From: an uncultured Clostridia bacterium | GTDB lineage: Bacteria > Bacillota > Clostridia > UMGS1883 | Direction of reading: 5' to 3' | Length of the DNA: 11,933 nt | Assembly (NCBI GenBank): GCA_947629615.1 | Contig: CANRER010000033.1 | Location: forward strand, 1 to 11,933 | Shown: positions 5,982 through 11,933 of the stretch, in pieces | How the letters are laid out: each line of letters starts with the position of its first letter | How positions within the stretch are numbered: position 1 is the first letter of the stretch | Position numbers and translations under genes: made by a program | Notes under the pieces: generated by a model | Told to the model about the DNA's origin: nothing | What the model saw: the letters and a program-made list of their open reading frames with translations, nothing else | Database searches by the model: none

Positions 5982-7103
5982 TCAGTCGCCGAAGCATACG
6001 CCAAGCGCGCGGGCCATCTGCACGAGCTCGCCGTTAGGATCGACGTTTTTGGTCTTTTGGCCGATAACGTCCTCCAGCGAGGCGTAGCCGATTTCATCGC
6101 CGTGAAGGGCGACGATGTTGCCGAATTTGCCCTGCATAGCAAGCTCCACCGCGGCGTAGCCGTAGCGGGACGAAAGCACGCGGTCATGGCCGGTGGTGGT
6201 GCCGCCGCGCTGAACGTGGCCAAGCACCGTGGCGCGGGCCTCGTTGCCGCAAAGCTCCTCGAGCTGGTCGGCAACGACCTGAGAAACGCCGCCCAGACGA
6301 ATGGGGTCGGGGCTGTCCTCGCGAACCTTGAGCACAACGGCCTCGCCGTCCTTGGGCTTCGCGCCCTCGGCGCAGGCCACGATGGCAAAGTCCTTGCCCT
6401 TGGCAAAGTCGCTCTTTATCTTTTCGGCAACTTTGTTGATGTCGTAGGGTATTTCTGGAATGAGAATTACGTCCGCCGCGCCGGCGATGCCGCCGTGGAG
6501 CGTGAGCCAGCCGGCCCCGCGGCCCATTATCTCAACCACCATTATCCTGCCGTGGCTCTTGGCCGTAGTGCGGATACGGTCGAAGGATTCGGTGGCAACG
6601 GTGATGGCGGTGTCGAAGCCGAAGGTGTAGTCCGTTTCGGCAAGGTCGTTGTCGATAGTCTTGGGTATGCCGATAACCTTCACGCCCTTGCGCGAAAAGT
6701 CGCGCCCGCTGGTGAGGGTGCCGTCGCCGCCGAGAATGAACAGCGCGTCGATACCGGCGTCCTTAAGGTTCTGAACGGCCACGTCGCTCACGTCGTGGTA
6801 AACGATTTTGCCGTTCCCATCGCGGACGATATTGTCGTTTTCGTCACGGACGGGGTATATGAAAAGATTATCCTTGTTGGAGCTTTTAAGAATGGTGCCG
6901 CCCTCGGGAAGAATTTCCTGAACGCTGTCGAGTGTGAGGTTGACAAAATCCTTGTGGTAAAGACCGTGATAGCCCCTGCGTATGCCGACAACCTCCAGCC
7001 CGTACTTGCAGATAGCCGTTTTTGTAACGGCGCGGATAACCGCGTTAAGGCCGGGGCAGTCGCCGCCGCCGGTGAGGATAGCAATTTTTTTGATGTCGCT
7101 CAT
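5982..7103 (-). CDS. pfkA: 6-phosphofructokinase (group III / mixed-substrate type)
   Basis: A 373-residue cytoplasmic glycolytic enzyme that phosphorylates fructose 6-phosphate to the 1,6-bisphosphate. Visible motifs: GGGDCPGLNAVIR (12-24), GGDGT (125-129), PKTIDND (147-153) with the catalytic aspartate, TFGFDTA (160-166), MGRGAGWL (193-200), PEIPY (216-220), LGHVQRGG (294-301). The residue equivalent to E. coli position 104 is glycine, as in ATP users; pyrophosphate enzymes have aspartate there. The residue equivalent to 124 is lysine, as in pyrophosphate and group III enzymes. So ATP is the likely donor, but E. coli-type allostery should not be assumed. It is longer than the roughly 320-residue E. 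coli PfkA, partly from a charged insert (about 72-105) shared with this subgroup. AGGAGG precedes the ATG. Single-gene unit with its own promoter and terminator, divergent from glnS. Confidence 0.94.
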   Translation of the reverse strand: MSDIKKIAILTGGGDCPGLNAVIRAVTKTAICKYGLEVVGIRRGYHGLYHKDFVNLTLDSVQEILPEGGTILKSSNKDNLFIYPVRDENDNIVRDGNGKIVYHDVSDVAVQNLKDAGIDALFILGGDGTLTSGRDFSRKGVKVIGIPKTIDNDLAETDYTFGFDTAITVATESFDRIRTTAKSHGRIMVVEIMGRGAGWLTLHGGIAGAADVILIPEIPYDINKVAEKIKSDFAKGKDFAIVACAEGAKPKDGEAVVLKVREDSPDPIRLGGVSQVVADQLEELCGNEARATVLGHVQRGGTTTGHDRVLSSRYGYAAVELAMQGKFGNIVALHGDEIGYASLEDVIGQKTKNVDPNGELVQMARALGVCFGD

Positions 7104-7144
7104 TGGTTGTTCCTCCTGAATTTAATGAAAATCACTCACTATGT

Positions 7145-7173
7145 ATATTACAATAAATATTGGTTTTTTGCAA
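7145..7173 (-). promoter_or_regulatory. Probable sigma-A promoter of the phosphofructokinase gene
   Basis: Minus-strand TTGCAA (7168-7173), a 17-base spacer and TAATAT (7145-7150), in a very AT-rich stretch. The start would fall near 7138, about 35 bases before the ATG. It is weaker than the other promoters in the window, and AT-richness makes chance matches possible. Confidence 0.55.
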
Positions 7174-7233
7174 GCCTTTTTTGTAATTTTTTTCATTTTA
7201 ATCATAATTGACAAAAAAAGTGTGAAGTTTGTG

Positions 7234-7262
7234 TTGATTTTTCCATAAAAATGATATATAAT
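7234..7262 (+). promoter_or_regulatory. Probable sigma-A promoter of glnS
   Basis: TTGATT (7234-7239), a 17-base spacer and TATAAT (7257-7262). A start near 7269 leaves a leader of about 55 bases holding a small GC hairpin (CGGGGC at 7286-7291 with GCCCCG at 7298-7303). A TTGACA at 7208-7213 has no partner -10 at a proper distance. The promoter overlaps an in-frame ATG at 7251, which argues against that ATG as the glnS start. Confidence 0.62.
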
Positions 7263-7322
7263 ATCTTTGATACTCATGACGCCTTCGGGGCAACGGCGCC
7301 CCGCTTGAAAGGATTGATACAA

Positions 7323-8975
7323 GTGGATGTAAAATATTCCAACTTCATCGACGACATTATCGCCGACGACCTCGCCTCCGGCCGCGAAACCCATGTGCAT
7401 ACGCGCTTCCCGCCCGAGCCTAACGGTTATCTGCACATCGGCAGCGCCAAGGCTATATGGATAAATTTCATGGCCGCGAAAAAGCACGGCGGCCTTTTTA
7501 ACCTGCGCTATGACGACACCAACCCCGTCAAGGAGGACGACGAGTTCGTCAAGGCCATCGAGGCCGACCTCCACTGGCTGGGGGCCGACCCGAACGGCGG
7601 CATATTCTATGGCAGCGACTATTTCGACAAGTGCTATGAATTCGCCGAAAAGCTCATCCGCGACGGCAAAGCCTACGTCTGCGACCTTTCGCAGGAGGAA
7701 ATGGCCGTGAACCGCGGCACTCTCACCGAGCCCGGCAAGGAAAGCCCGTGGCGGGGCCGCTCCGTCGAGGAAAATCTCGACCTGTTCCGCCGCATGAAAA
7801 ACGGCGAGTTCCCCGAGGGCAGCCATACCCTCCGCGCCAAGATAGACATGGCATCGCCCAACATGAATATGCGCGACCCTGTGCTTTATCGCATACTTTA
7901 CGCCCACCACCACCGTCAGGGCGATAAGTGGTGCATATACCCGATGTACGACTTCGCGCACCCCATTCAGGACGCGCTCGAGGGTATAACCCACTCGCTT
8001 TGCTCGATAGAGTTCGAGAACCACCGTCCGCTGTATAACTGGGTAATCGAGAACGTCGGCTTTGAGCACGACCCTCATCAGTGGGAGTTCGCCCGCCTCA
8101 ACATGACGTATACCGTCATGAGCAAACGGTATCTGCGCAAGCTGGTGGAAATGGGCTATGTAGACGGCTGGGACGACCCCCGTATGCCCACGCTTCAGGG
8201 CCTGCGCCGCAGGGGCTATACGCCGACGGCTATTTTCGACTTCATCGAACGCAGCGGCGTGGCGAAGGCCAACTCCATGTCGGACATTCGCCTGCTTGAA
8301 TACTGTATCTGCGAGGAGCTGAACAACACGGCCCTGCGCCGCGTCGCGGTCATTGAGCCGCTTAAAGTTACCGTCACAAACTATCCCGAGGGCAAAACGG
8401 AATATTTTGAGCTGCCGAATCACCCGCTCAAGCCCGAGCTTGGCGTTCGCGCCCTGCCGTTCACGCGCGATTTGTGGATAGAGCGCAGCGACTTTATGGA
8501 GAACCCGATTCCCGGCTTCAAGCGGCTGCGCCCCGGCGGAGAGGTGCGCCTGATGGGTTCGTATATCATGCGCTGCGACGAGGTTATCCACGCGGAGGAC
8601 GGCTCGGTCAGCGAGCTCAGGTGCAGCGTGGATATTGAAACTGGCTGCAATAAGCCCGCCGACGGGCGGAAGGTCAAGGGCAATATCCATTGGCTTAGCG
8701 CCGCGTACTGCGGCGAGGCCGAGGTTCGCTACTACGACAATATCTTTAATAAGGAAAACGTCGCGACCCTTCTCGAGGACGATAACTTTGACGAGTTTAT
8801 CAACCCCGAGTCCCTGAAGGTTTACCCCGGCGCCAAGCTGGAGCCGGCTCTCGCGGAGGACAGCTCCGGCGCGGCCTTCCAGTTTGTCCGCATGGGCTAT
8901 TTTGTCCGCGACAGCAAGAACCCCGCCGCGTTTAACCGCACTGCCCCGCTAAAGAGTAGCTTTAAGCCTGAATAA
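7323..8975 (+). CDS. glnS: Glutaminyl-tRNA synthetase
   Basis: A cytoplasmic class I aminoacyl-tRNA synthetase charging tRNA-Gln directly with glutamine. I place the start at the GTG at 7323: AAAGGA lies 9 bases upstream and the product, 550 residues, matches the E. coli enzyme (554). An in-frame ATG at 7251 lies inside the promoter. Seen in sequence: FPPEPNGYLHIGSAKA (29-44) with the HIGH-type signature; LRYDDTNP (61-68); the GlnRS-type MASPNMNMRDPVLYRI (176-191); YPMYDFAHPIQD (207-218); VMSKR (265-269) as the KMSKS loop; then the beta-barrel anticodon-binding domains (about 340-550) with PFTRDLWIERSDF and GNIHWLSA. It is GlnRS rather than GluRS by these motifs and by the C-terminal beta-barrels. 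Monocistronic, ending in a terminator shared with convergent pdxT. The transamidation route cannot be judged from this window. Confidence 0.95.
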   Translation: MDVKYSNFIDDIIADDLASGRETHVHTRFPPEPNGYLHIGSAKAIWINFMAAKKHGGLFNLRYDDTNPVKEDDEFVKAIEADLHWLGADPNGGIFYGSDYFDKCYEFAEKLIRDGKAYVCDLSQEEMAVNRGTLTEPGKESPWRGRSVEENLDLFRRMKNGEFPEGSHTLRAKIDMASPNMNMRDPVLYRILYAHHHRQGDKWCIYPMYDFAHPIQDALEGITHSLCSIEFENHRPLYNWVIENVGFEHDPHQWEFARLNMTYTVMSKRYLRKLVEMGYVDGWDDPRMPTLQGLRRRGYTPTAIFDFIERSGVAKANSMSDIRLLEYCICEELNNTALRRVAVIEPLKVTVTNYPEGKTEYFELPNHPLKPELGVRALPFTRDLWIERSDFMENPIPGFKRLRPGGEVRLMGSYIMRCDEVIHAEDGSVSELRCSVDIETGCNKPADGRKVKGNIHWLSAAYCGEAEVRYYDNIFNKENVATLLEDDNFDEFINPESLKVYPGAKLEPALAEDSSGAAFQFVRMGYFVRDSKNPAAFNRTAPLKSSFKPE

Positions 8976-8993
8976 ACGTTTGAATTAATGTGA

Positions 8994-9019
8994 AAAATCC
9001 GCTCAACCGAGCGGATTTT
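8994..9019. terminator. Shared bidirectional terminator between glnS and pdxT
   Basis: AAAATCCGCTC, loop AACC, GAGCGGATTTT is a perfect 11-pair stem with A and T flanks on both sides. It lies 18 bases past the glnS stop and 2 bases past the pdxT stop, so it serves both converging transcripts. Confidence 0.88.
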
Positions 9020-9021
9020 CG

Positions 9022-9585
9022 TTATTTTATCATGTCCAAAAAATACTTATGCACGGCGCGGCTTTCGTCCACCTCGGGGTGGAAGGCTATACCCAGCACG
9101 CTGCCCTTGCGGGCGGCCACGATATTGCCGCCGACCTCGGCCAGAACCTCGGCCCCGTCGCGCACGCTTTCAATAAAGGGGGCGCGGATAAAGGTCATAG
9201 GTATCCTGCCCAGACCCGCGAACTCCTCCTCGGCGTAAAAGCTGCCGAGCTGACGGCCATAGGCGTTGCGCCGCACGGTGGCGGGCAGGGCCGCGAAGTA
9301 CACATTGTCGTCGTTGGAAAGCTTGTCGGCAAGGAGGATAAGCCCGGCGCAGGTGCCGAACACCGGCAGCCCGGACTCGATTTTCCGCTTGAGCGGCTCG
9401 AACAGACCCAGCTCACGCAGCAGCTTGCCCTGCACGGTGCTTTCCCCGCCGGGGAGGACAAGGCCGTCGAAGGGGCGGTCAAGGTCGCTTAACTGCCGTA
9501 TCTCGAAGCAGTCCGCGCCCAGCGAGCGGAGAGCGTCCTCGTGTTCGGCAAAGTCGCCCTGAACCGCCAGAACAGCGATAGTCAT
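9022..9585 (-). CDS. pdxT: Pyridoxal 5'-phosphate synthase, glutaminase subunit
   Basis: A 187-residue class I glutamine amidotransferase that releases ammonia from glutamine and channels it to PdxS for de novo synthesis of pyridoxal 5'-phosphate. Motifs: PGGEST (45-50), nucleophile Cys79 in FGTCAGLILLA, RRNAYGRQLGSF (105-116) and FIRAP (132-136) of the PdxT family, and His169 and Glu171 in FHPE completing the triad. Length matches the family (about 190). The start is 2 bases after the pdxS stop, with AAAGGGG in the end of pdxS as ribosome binding site, so the two are co-transcribed and probably translationally coupled. Confidence 0.97.
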   Translation of the reverse strand: MTIAVLAVQGDFAEHEDALRSLGADCFEIRQLSDLDRPFDGLVLPGGESTVQGKLLRELGLFEPLKRKIESGLPVFGTCAGLILLADKLSNDDNVYFAALPATVRRNAYGRQLGSFYAEEEFAGLGRIPMTFIRAPFIESVRDGAEVLAEVGGNIVAARKGSVLGIAFHPEVDESRAVHKYFLDMIK

Positions 9586-9587
9586 TA

Positions 9588-10460
9588 TTACTTGCCCCTT
9601 TCGGCCATGAGCAGCTCAATTTCCTGCTCGTTTATGCCGACCATCGCCTCGCCAAGATTTTCGCTCAGCTCGGCGATAAGCTTGGCGTCGGTGTAGTTGG
9701 TGACGGCCTTCACGATGGCGGCGGCGCGCTTGGCGGGGTTGCCGCTCTTGAATATGCCGCTGCCGACGAAAACGCCCTCGGCGCCAAGCTGCATCATAAG
9801 AGCCGCGTCGGCGGGAGTGGCCACGCCGCCGGCCGCGAAGTTGACGACGGGCAGCTTGCCGTTTTCGTGAACGTAAAGAACCAGCTCGTAGGGAACCTGA
9901 AGCAGCTTTGCCGCGTCAAAAAGCTCGTCCTCGCGCATGGAAACGAGGCGGCGGATTTCGCTTTGCATCATTCTCATGTGGCGCACGGCCTGAACGACGT
10001 CGCCGGTGCCGGGCTCGCCCTTCGTCCTTATCATGGCCGCGCCCTCGGTTATGCGGCGCAGAGCCTCGCCAAGGTCCTTCGCGCCGCACACAAAGGGCAC
10101 GTTGAACTTGGTTTTGTCGATGTGGTACTTGTCGTCGGCGGGGGAGAGGACCTCCGACTCGTCGATGTAGTCGATTTCGATTGCTTCAAGAAGCTGCGCC
10201 TCCACAAAGTGACCAATGCGGCACTTCGCCATTACGGGAATGGACACGGCGGCCTGTATGCCCTTTATCATGGCGGGGTCGCTCATGCGGGAAACGCCGC
10301 CGGCGGCGCGGATATCGGCGGGGATGCGCTCCAACGCCATAACGGCGCAGGCGCCGGCCTCCTGCGCGATACGCGCCTGCTCGGGGGTGGTGACGTCCAT
10401 GATAACGCCGCCCTTAAGCATTTGGGCCAGATTTTTGTTCAGTTCGTAACGTTTTTCCAT
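9588..10460 (-). CDS. pdxS: Pyridoxal 5'-phosphate synthase, synthase subunit
   Basis: A 290-residue (beta/alpha)8 enzyme that builds pyridoxal 5'-phosphate from ribose 5-phosphate, glyceraldehyde 3-phosphate and ammonia from PdxT; the family forms a dodecamer decorated with glutaminase subunits. Catalytic residues are visible: Asp22 in GGVIMDV, Lys79 in VMAKCRIGHFVEA and Lys147 in MIRTKGEPGTG (equivalent to B. subtilis Asp24, Lys81 and Lys149). The phosphate-binding FAAGGVATPADAALMMQLG and GVFVGSGIF segments (about 208-240) are intact. Length is normal for the family. The Shine-Dalgarno AAGGGA is somewhat far from the ATG (about 11 bases), and the intervening GGATTGATAC also occurs before glnS. 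First gene of the pdxST operon. No adjacent PdxR-type regulator is seen. Confidence 0.97.
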   Translation of the reverse strand: MEKRYELNKNLAQMLKGGVIMDVTTPEQARIAQEAGACAVMALERIPADIRAAGGVSRMSDPAMIKGIQAAVSIPVMAKCRIGHFVEAQLLEAIEIDYIDESEVLSPADDKYHIDKTKFNVPFVCGAKDLGEALRRITEGAAMIRTKGEPGTGDVVQAVRHMRMMQSEIRRLVSMREDELFDAAKLLQVPYELVLYVHENGKLPVVNFAAGGVATPADAALMMQLGAEGVFVGSGIFKSGNPAKRAAAIVKAVTNYTDAKLIAELSENLGEAMVGINEQEIELLMAERGK

Positions 10461-10493
10461 TTGGGTATCAATCCCTTCAATAGCATTAGAGTT

Positions 10494-10522
10494 ATTATAG
10501 CACCGTTTTCCCGCCTTGTCAA
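10494..10522 (-). promoter_or_regulatory. Consensus sigma-A promoter of pdxST
   Basis: Minus-strand TTGACA (10517-10522) and TATAAT (10494-10499) with a 17-base spacer, a perfect consensus. The start near 10487 leaves a leader of about 27 bases, too short for a riboswitch. Confidence 0.88.
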
Positions 10523-10597
10523 CCGTAGTTTTTGTGGTGGATTTACACGAATTTTATTGTTTTTCGCACCGATTTTTTTACGGAAAACCGGGATAAA

Positions 10598-10621
10598 TTA
10601 TGTAAACCGCGGTTTACATAA
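10598..10621. promoter_or_regulatory. Perfect 24-base palindrome, likely operator
   Basis: Two 12-base arms, TTATGTAAACCG and CGGTTTACATAA, meet without a spacer. The half-site TTTACATAA recurs alone at 10772-10780. The site is 75 bases upstream of the pdxST -35 and about 277 bases upstream of the rarA -35. The length and symmetry fit a dimeric or tetrameric transcription factor (TetR-, LacI- or MarR-like), but no regulator gene lies in the window and the factor is unknown. Confidence 0.65.
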
Positions 10622-10640
10622 GCTAAAATATACACCCGAG

Positions 10641-10680
10641 TTTTCCACAGCCCGAAAAGGGCGTTTTTGTGTTATCCACA
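10641..10680 (+). promoter_or_regulatory. Pair of perfect DnaA boxes
   Basis: TTTTCCACA (10641-10649) and TTATCCACA (10672-10680) both match the DnaA-box consensus TTWTNCACA, lie in the same orientation and start 31 bases apart, about three helical turns. The second is the canonical high-affinity sequence. Weaker relatives follow: TTTTCAACA (10685-10693), GTTTCAACA (10694-10702), TTTTCAACA (10805-10813), and on the minus strand CTTTCCACA (10730-10738). Confidence 0.7.
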
Positions 10681-10684
10681 GAGA

Positions 10685-10703
10685 TTTTCAACAGTTTCAA
10701 CAG
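10685..10703 (+). repeat. Tandem TTTCAACAG repeats next to the DnaA boxes
   Basis: TTTCAACAG occurs twice back to back (10686-10694 and 10695-10703), and a third copy lies at 10806-10814. Each differs from a DnaA box by one or two bases, so they may be low-affinity DnaA sites. Confidence 0.55.
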
Positions 10704-10742
10704 GTTTACGCCGATTTTTCCGCCGTATGTGTGGAAAGCCGC

Positions 10743-10764
10743 GAAGGGCTTGAACAAGCCCTTC
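10743..10764. repeat. Perfect hairpin in the pdxS-rarA intergenic region
   Basis: GAAGGGCTTG and CAAGCCCTTC form a perfect 10-pair inverted repeat around AA. No T-run follows on either strand, so it is not an ordinary terminator. It lies between the minus-strand DnaA-like box and the lone TTTACATAA half-site. Confidence 0.6.
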
Positions 10765-10897
10765 ATGGTAGTTTACATAATTCACTGGAAAAGGGTGGAT
10801 ATTGTTTTCAACAGGACGGAAAAGGGTAAAATAAAAATAAAAGTAGGGAAATTTTGCGCCCGAGCGGGGGCGATTTTCAAAAAAATGAATTCGGCTC

Positions 10898-10925
10898 TTG
10901 ATTTATTTGGCGGATATAGTATAAT
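10898..10925 (+). promoter_or_regulatory. Probable sigma-A promoter of rarA
   Basis: TTGATT (10898-10903), a 16-base spacer and TATAAT (10920-10925). A start near 10932 gives a leader of about 31 bases ending in GGAGG (10951-10955), 7 bases before the GTG start. Confidence 0.7.
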
Positions 10926-10962
10926 ATAAGTATGTATGTTGCACAGAAACGGAGGTAGCATT

Positions 10963-11933
10963 GTGGAGCAGCAGAGCTTTTTCGAGGACAACGCCCGCCC
11001 GCTGGCGGCGCGGCTGAGGCCCGCCGACCTCGACGAATTTGTCGGGCAGGAGCATCTTTTGGGCGAGGGCAAGGTGCTGCGCCGCCTTATCGAGGCCGAC
11101 GCCATTTCGTCGATGATATTCTGGGGGCCGCCCGGCGTGGGGAAAACCACTCTGGCGCGTATAATCGCGGGCCGCACCAAAGCCGAATTTATCGACTTTT
11201 CCGCCGTTACCAGCGGCATAAAGGAAATCCGCGCCGTAATGCAGCAGGCCGAAAACAACCGCCGTTTCGGCGGGCGCACCATCGTTTTCGTGGACGAGAT
11301 ACACCGCTTTAACAAAGCCCAGCAGGACGCCTTTCTGCCCTTTGTGGAAAAGGGCAGCATAGTGCTGATTGGGGCCACGACCGAAAATCCCTCGTTCGAG
11401 GTGAACGGCGCTCTGCTCTCGCGGTGCAAGGTGTTCGTGCTTAAAGCCTTAAGCCCCGATAACCTTAAAACGCTGCTCTCCCGCGCGCTGACGGACCCGC
11501 GCGGCTTCGGGAGCCTGAAGGTTTCGCTCCCCGACGGCGCGCTCGAGGCTATCGCCTCCTTTGCCGACGGCGACGCCCGCTCGGCTCTTTCCACGCTTGA
11601 AATGGCCGTGCTGAACGGCTCGCTGGATGGCGAAAGCGTCACCGTGCGCCCCGAGGATTTGGAGCAGTGCGTGTCGCGCAAGTCGCTGCTTTACGACAAA
11701 AAGGGCGAAGAGCATTACAATCTCATATCCGCCCTGCACAAGTCCATGCGCAATTCCGACCCCGACGCCGCCGTCTACTGGCTGGCGCGTATGCTCGAGG
11801 CCGGCGAGGATCCGCTCTACATAGCCCGCAGGGTGGTGCGCTTCGCCGCCGAGGACGTTGGCCTTGCCGACCCGAGGGCGCTTGAAATAAGCGTGGCGGC
11901 GTATCAGGCCTGCCATTTCATCGGTATGCCCGA
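10963..11933 (+). CDS. rarA: Replication-associated recombination protein A (AAA+ ATPase), partial
   Basis: RarA/MgsA acts at stalled replication forks with single-strand-binding protein. The GTG at 10963 has GGAGG 7 bases upstream and the frame stays open to the window edge, giving 323 residues of a family usually 420-450 long; the C-terminus is cut by the window. N-terminal pattern FFEDNARPLAARLRPADLDE and FVGQEHLLG are typical of the family. Walker A GPPGVGKTT (55-63), Walker B IVFVDEIHRF (107-116), sensor 1 GATTENPSF (137-145), arginine finger LLSRC (151-155), sensor 2 region DGDARSAL (202-209). The MgsA-type C-terminal part begins SRKSLLYDKKGEEHYN and continues LHKSMRNSDPDAAVYWLARM, RRVVRFAAEDVGLADPRAL. 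Transcribed away from pdxST, downstream of the DnaA-box cluster. Confidence 0.95.
   Translation, partial: MEQQSFFEDNARPLAARLRPADLDEFVGQEHLLGEGKVLRRLIEADAISSMIFWGPPGVGKTTLARIIAGRTKAEFIDFSAVTSGIKEIRAVMQQAENNRRFGGRTIVFVDEIHRFNKAQQDAFLPFVEKGSIVLIGATTENPSFEVNGALLSRCKVFVLKALSPDNLKTLLSRALTDPRGFGSLKVSLPDGALEAIASFADGDARSALSTLEMAVLNGSLDGESVTVRPEDLEQCVSRKSLLYDKKGEEHYNLISALHKSMRNSDPDAAVYWLARMLEAGEDPLYIARRVVRFAAEDVGLADPRALEISVAAYQACHFIGMP

Larger units (their letters stand above)
10523..10897. other. Non-coding intergenic region with clustered DNA-binding sites
   Basis: Between the divergent pdxST and rarA promoters I see no credible gene: open frames here lack ribosome binding sites and resemble nothing. 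The region instead holds two perfect DnaA boxes and degenerate relatives, a 24-base palindrome, a lone extra half-site and a 22-base hairpin, interspersed with A/T-rich runs (about 10551-10600 and 10826-10856). It reads as a protein-binding control or replication-linked region rather than a spacer. Confidence 0.7.

Noticed and set aside
7263..7322. T-box or other riboswitch in the glnS leader
   Set aside because: The leader is only about 55 bases, with a 6-pair hairpin and no T-box sequence or terminator/antiterminator pair.
10598..10621. Catabolite-responsive element (CcpA site)
   Set aside because: The TGTAAA...TTTACA outer parts resemble one, but the central CCGCGG makes the spacing four bases too long for the consensus.
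10650..10668. Short GCCC/GGGC stem followed by TTTTT as a terminator
   Set aside because: The stem has only four pairs, lies between DnaA boxes, and no plus-strand gene lies upstream for it to terminate.
10857..10876. CGCCC/GGGCG stem with ATTTT upstream of rarA as an attenuator
   Set aside because: The stem is five pairs with a poor T-run, and it lies upstream of the likely rarA promoter rather than in its leader.
1..11933. CRISPR array, tRNA or rRNA genes
   Set aside because: I saw no regularly spaced direct repeats and no cloverleaf or rRNA sequence on either strand.

Overview
The window looks like chromosome from a moderately GC-rich member of the Firmicutes (class Clostridia), probably a gut-type Oscillospiraceae or Lachnospiraceae relative. 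The grounds are strong AGGAGG-type ribosome binding sites, near-consensus sigma-A promoters, the Gram-positive pdxS-pdxT pair, a clostridial-type 6-phosphofructokinase and two secreted proteins of types common in such organisms. This is an inference from gene content; there is no rRNA or species marker.

Left edge (1-1030): a scrap yard. A fragment of an IS5-family transposase is followed by an AT-richer stretch with two minus-strand genes, both broken by frameshifts: a short C-terminal remnant, then a membrane-anchored or secreted hypothetical protein. A strong bidirectional terminator closes it off.

Secreted-protein operon (1045-4929, minus strand): a perfect TTGACA-17-TATAAT promoter drives an NlpC/P60 peptidase with SH3-type domains, then a 5'-nucleotidase-type metallophosphoesterase. 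Both carry signal peptides and what appears to be the same roughly 64-residue N-terminal domain.

Scar (4837-5486, plus strand): the start of an alpha/beta hydrolase gene, with its promoter and ribosome binding site, carries a stop codon and a frameshift. It runs into the 3' end of an IS3-family element that still has its right terminal repeat.

Housekeeping block (5545-10522): a 104-residue charged helical protein of unknown role; a group III-type 6-phosphofructokinase; divergently, glutaminyl-tRNA synthetase; then the pdxS-pdxT operon for pyridoxal 5'-phosphate synthesis, convergent with glnS across a shared terminator.

Right end (10523-11933): a non-coding region of about 440 bases before rarA contains two perfect DnaA boxes 31 bases apart, several degenerate copies, a perfect 24-base palindrome with an extra half-site, and a perfect 22-base hairpin. 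rarA (mgsA), a replication-fork AAA+ ATPase, then runs off the window. The DnaA-box region is the most interesting non-coding signal here; the shared N-terminal domain of the two secreted proteins is the most interesting coding one.
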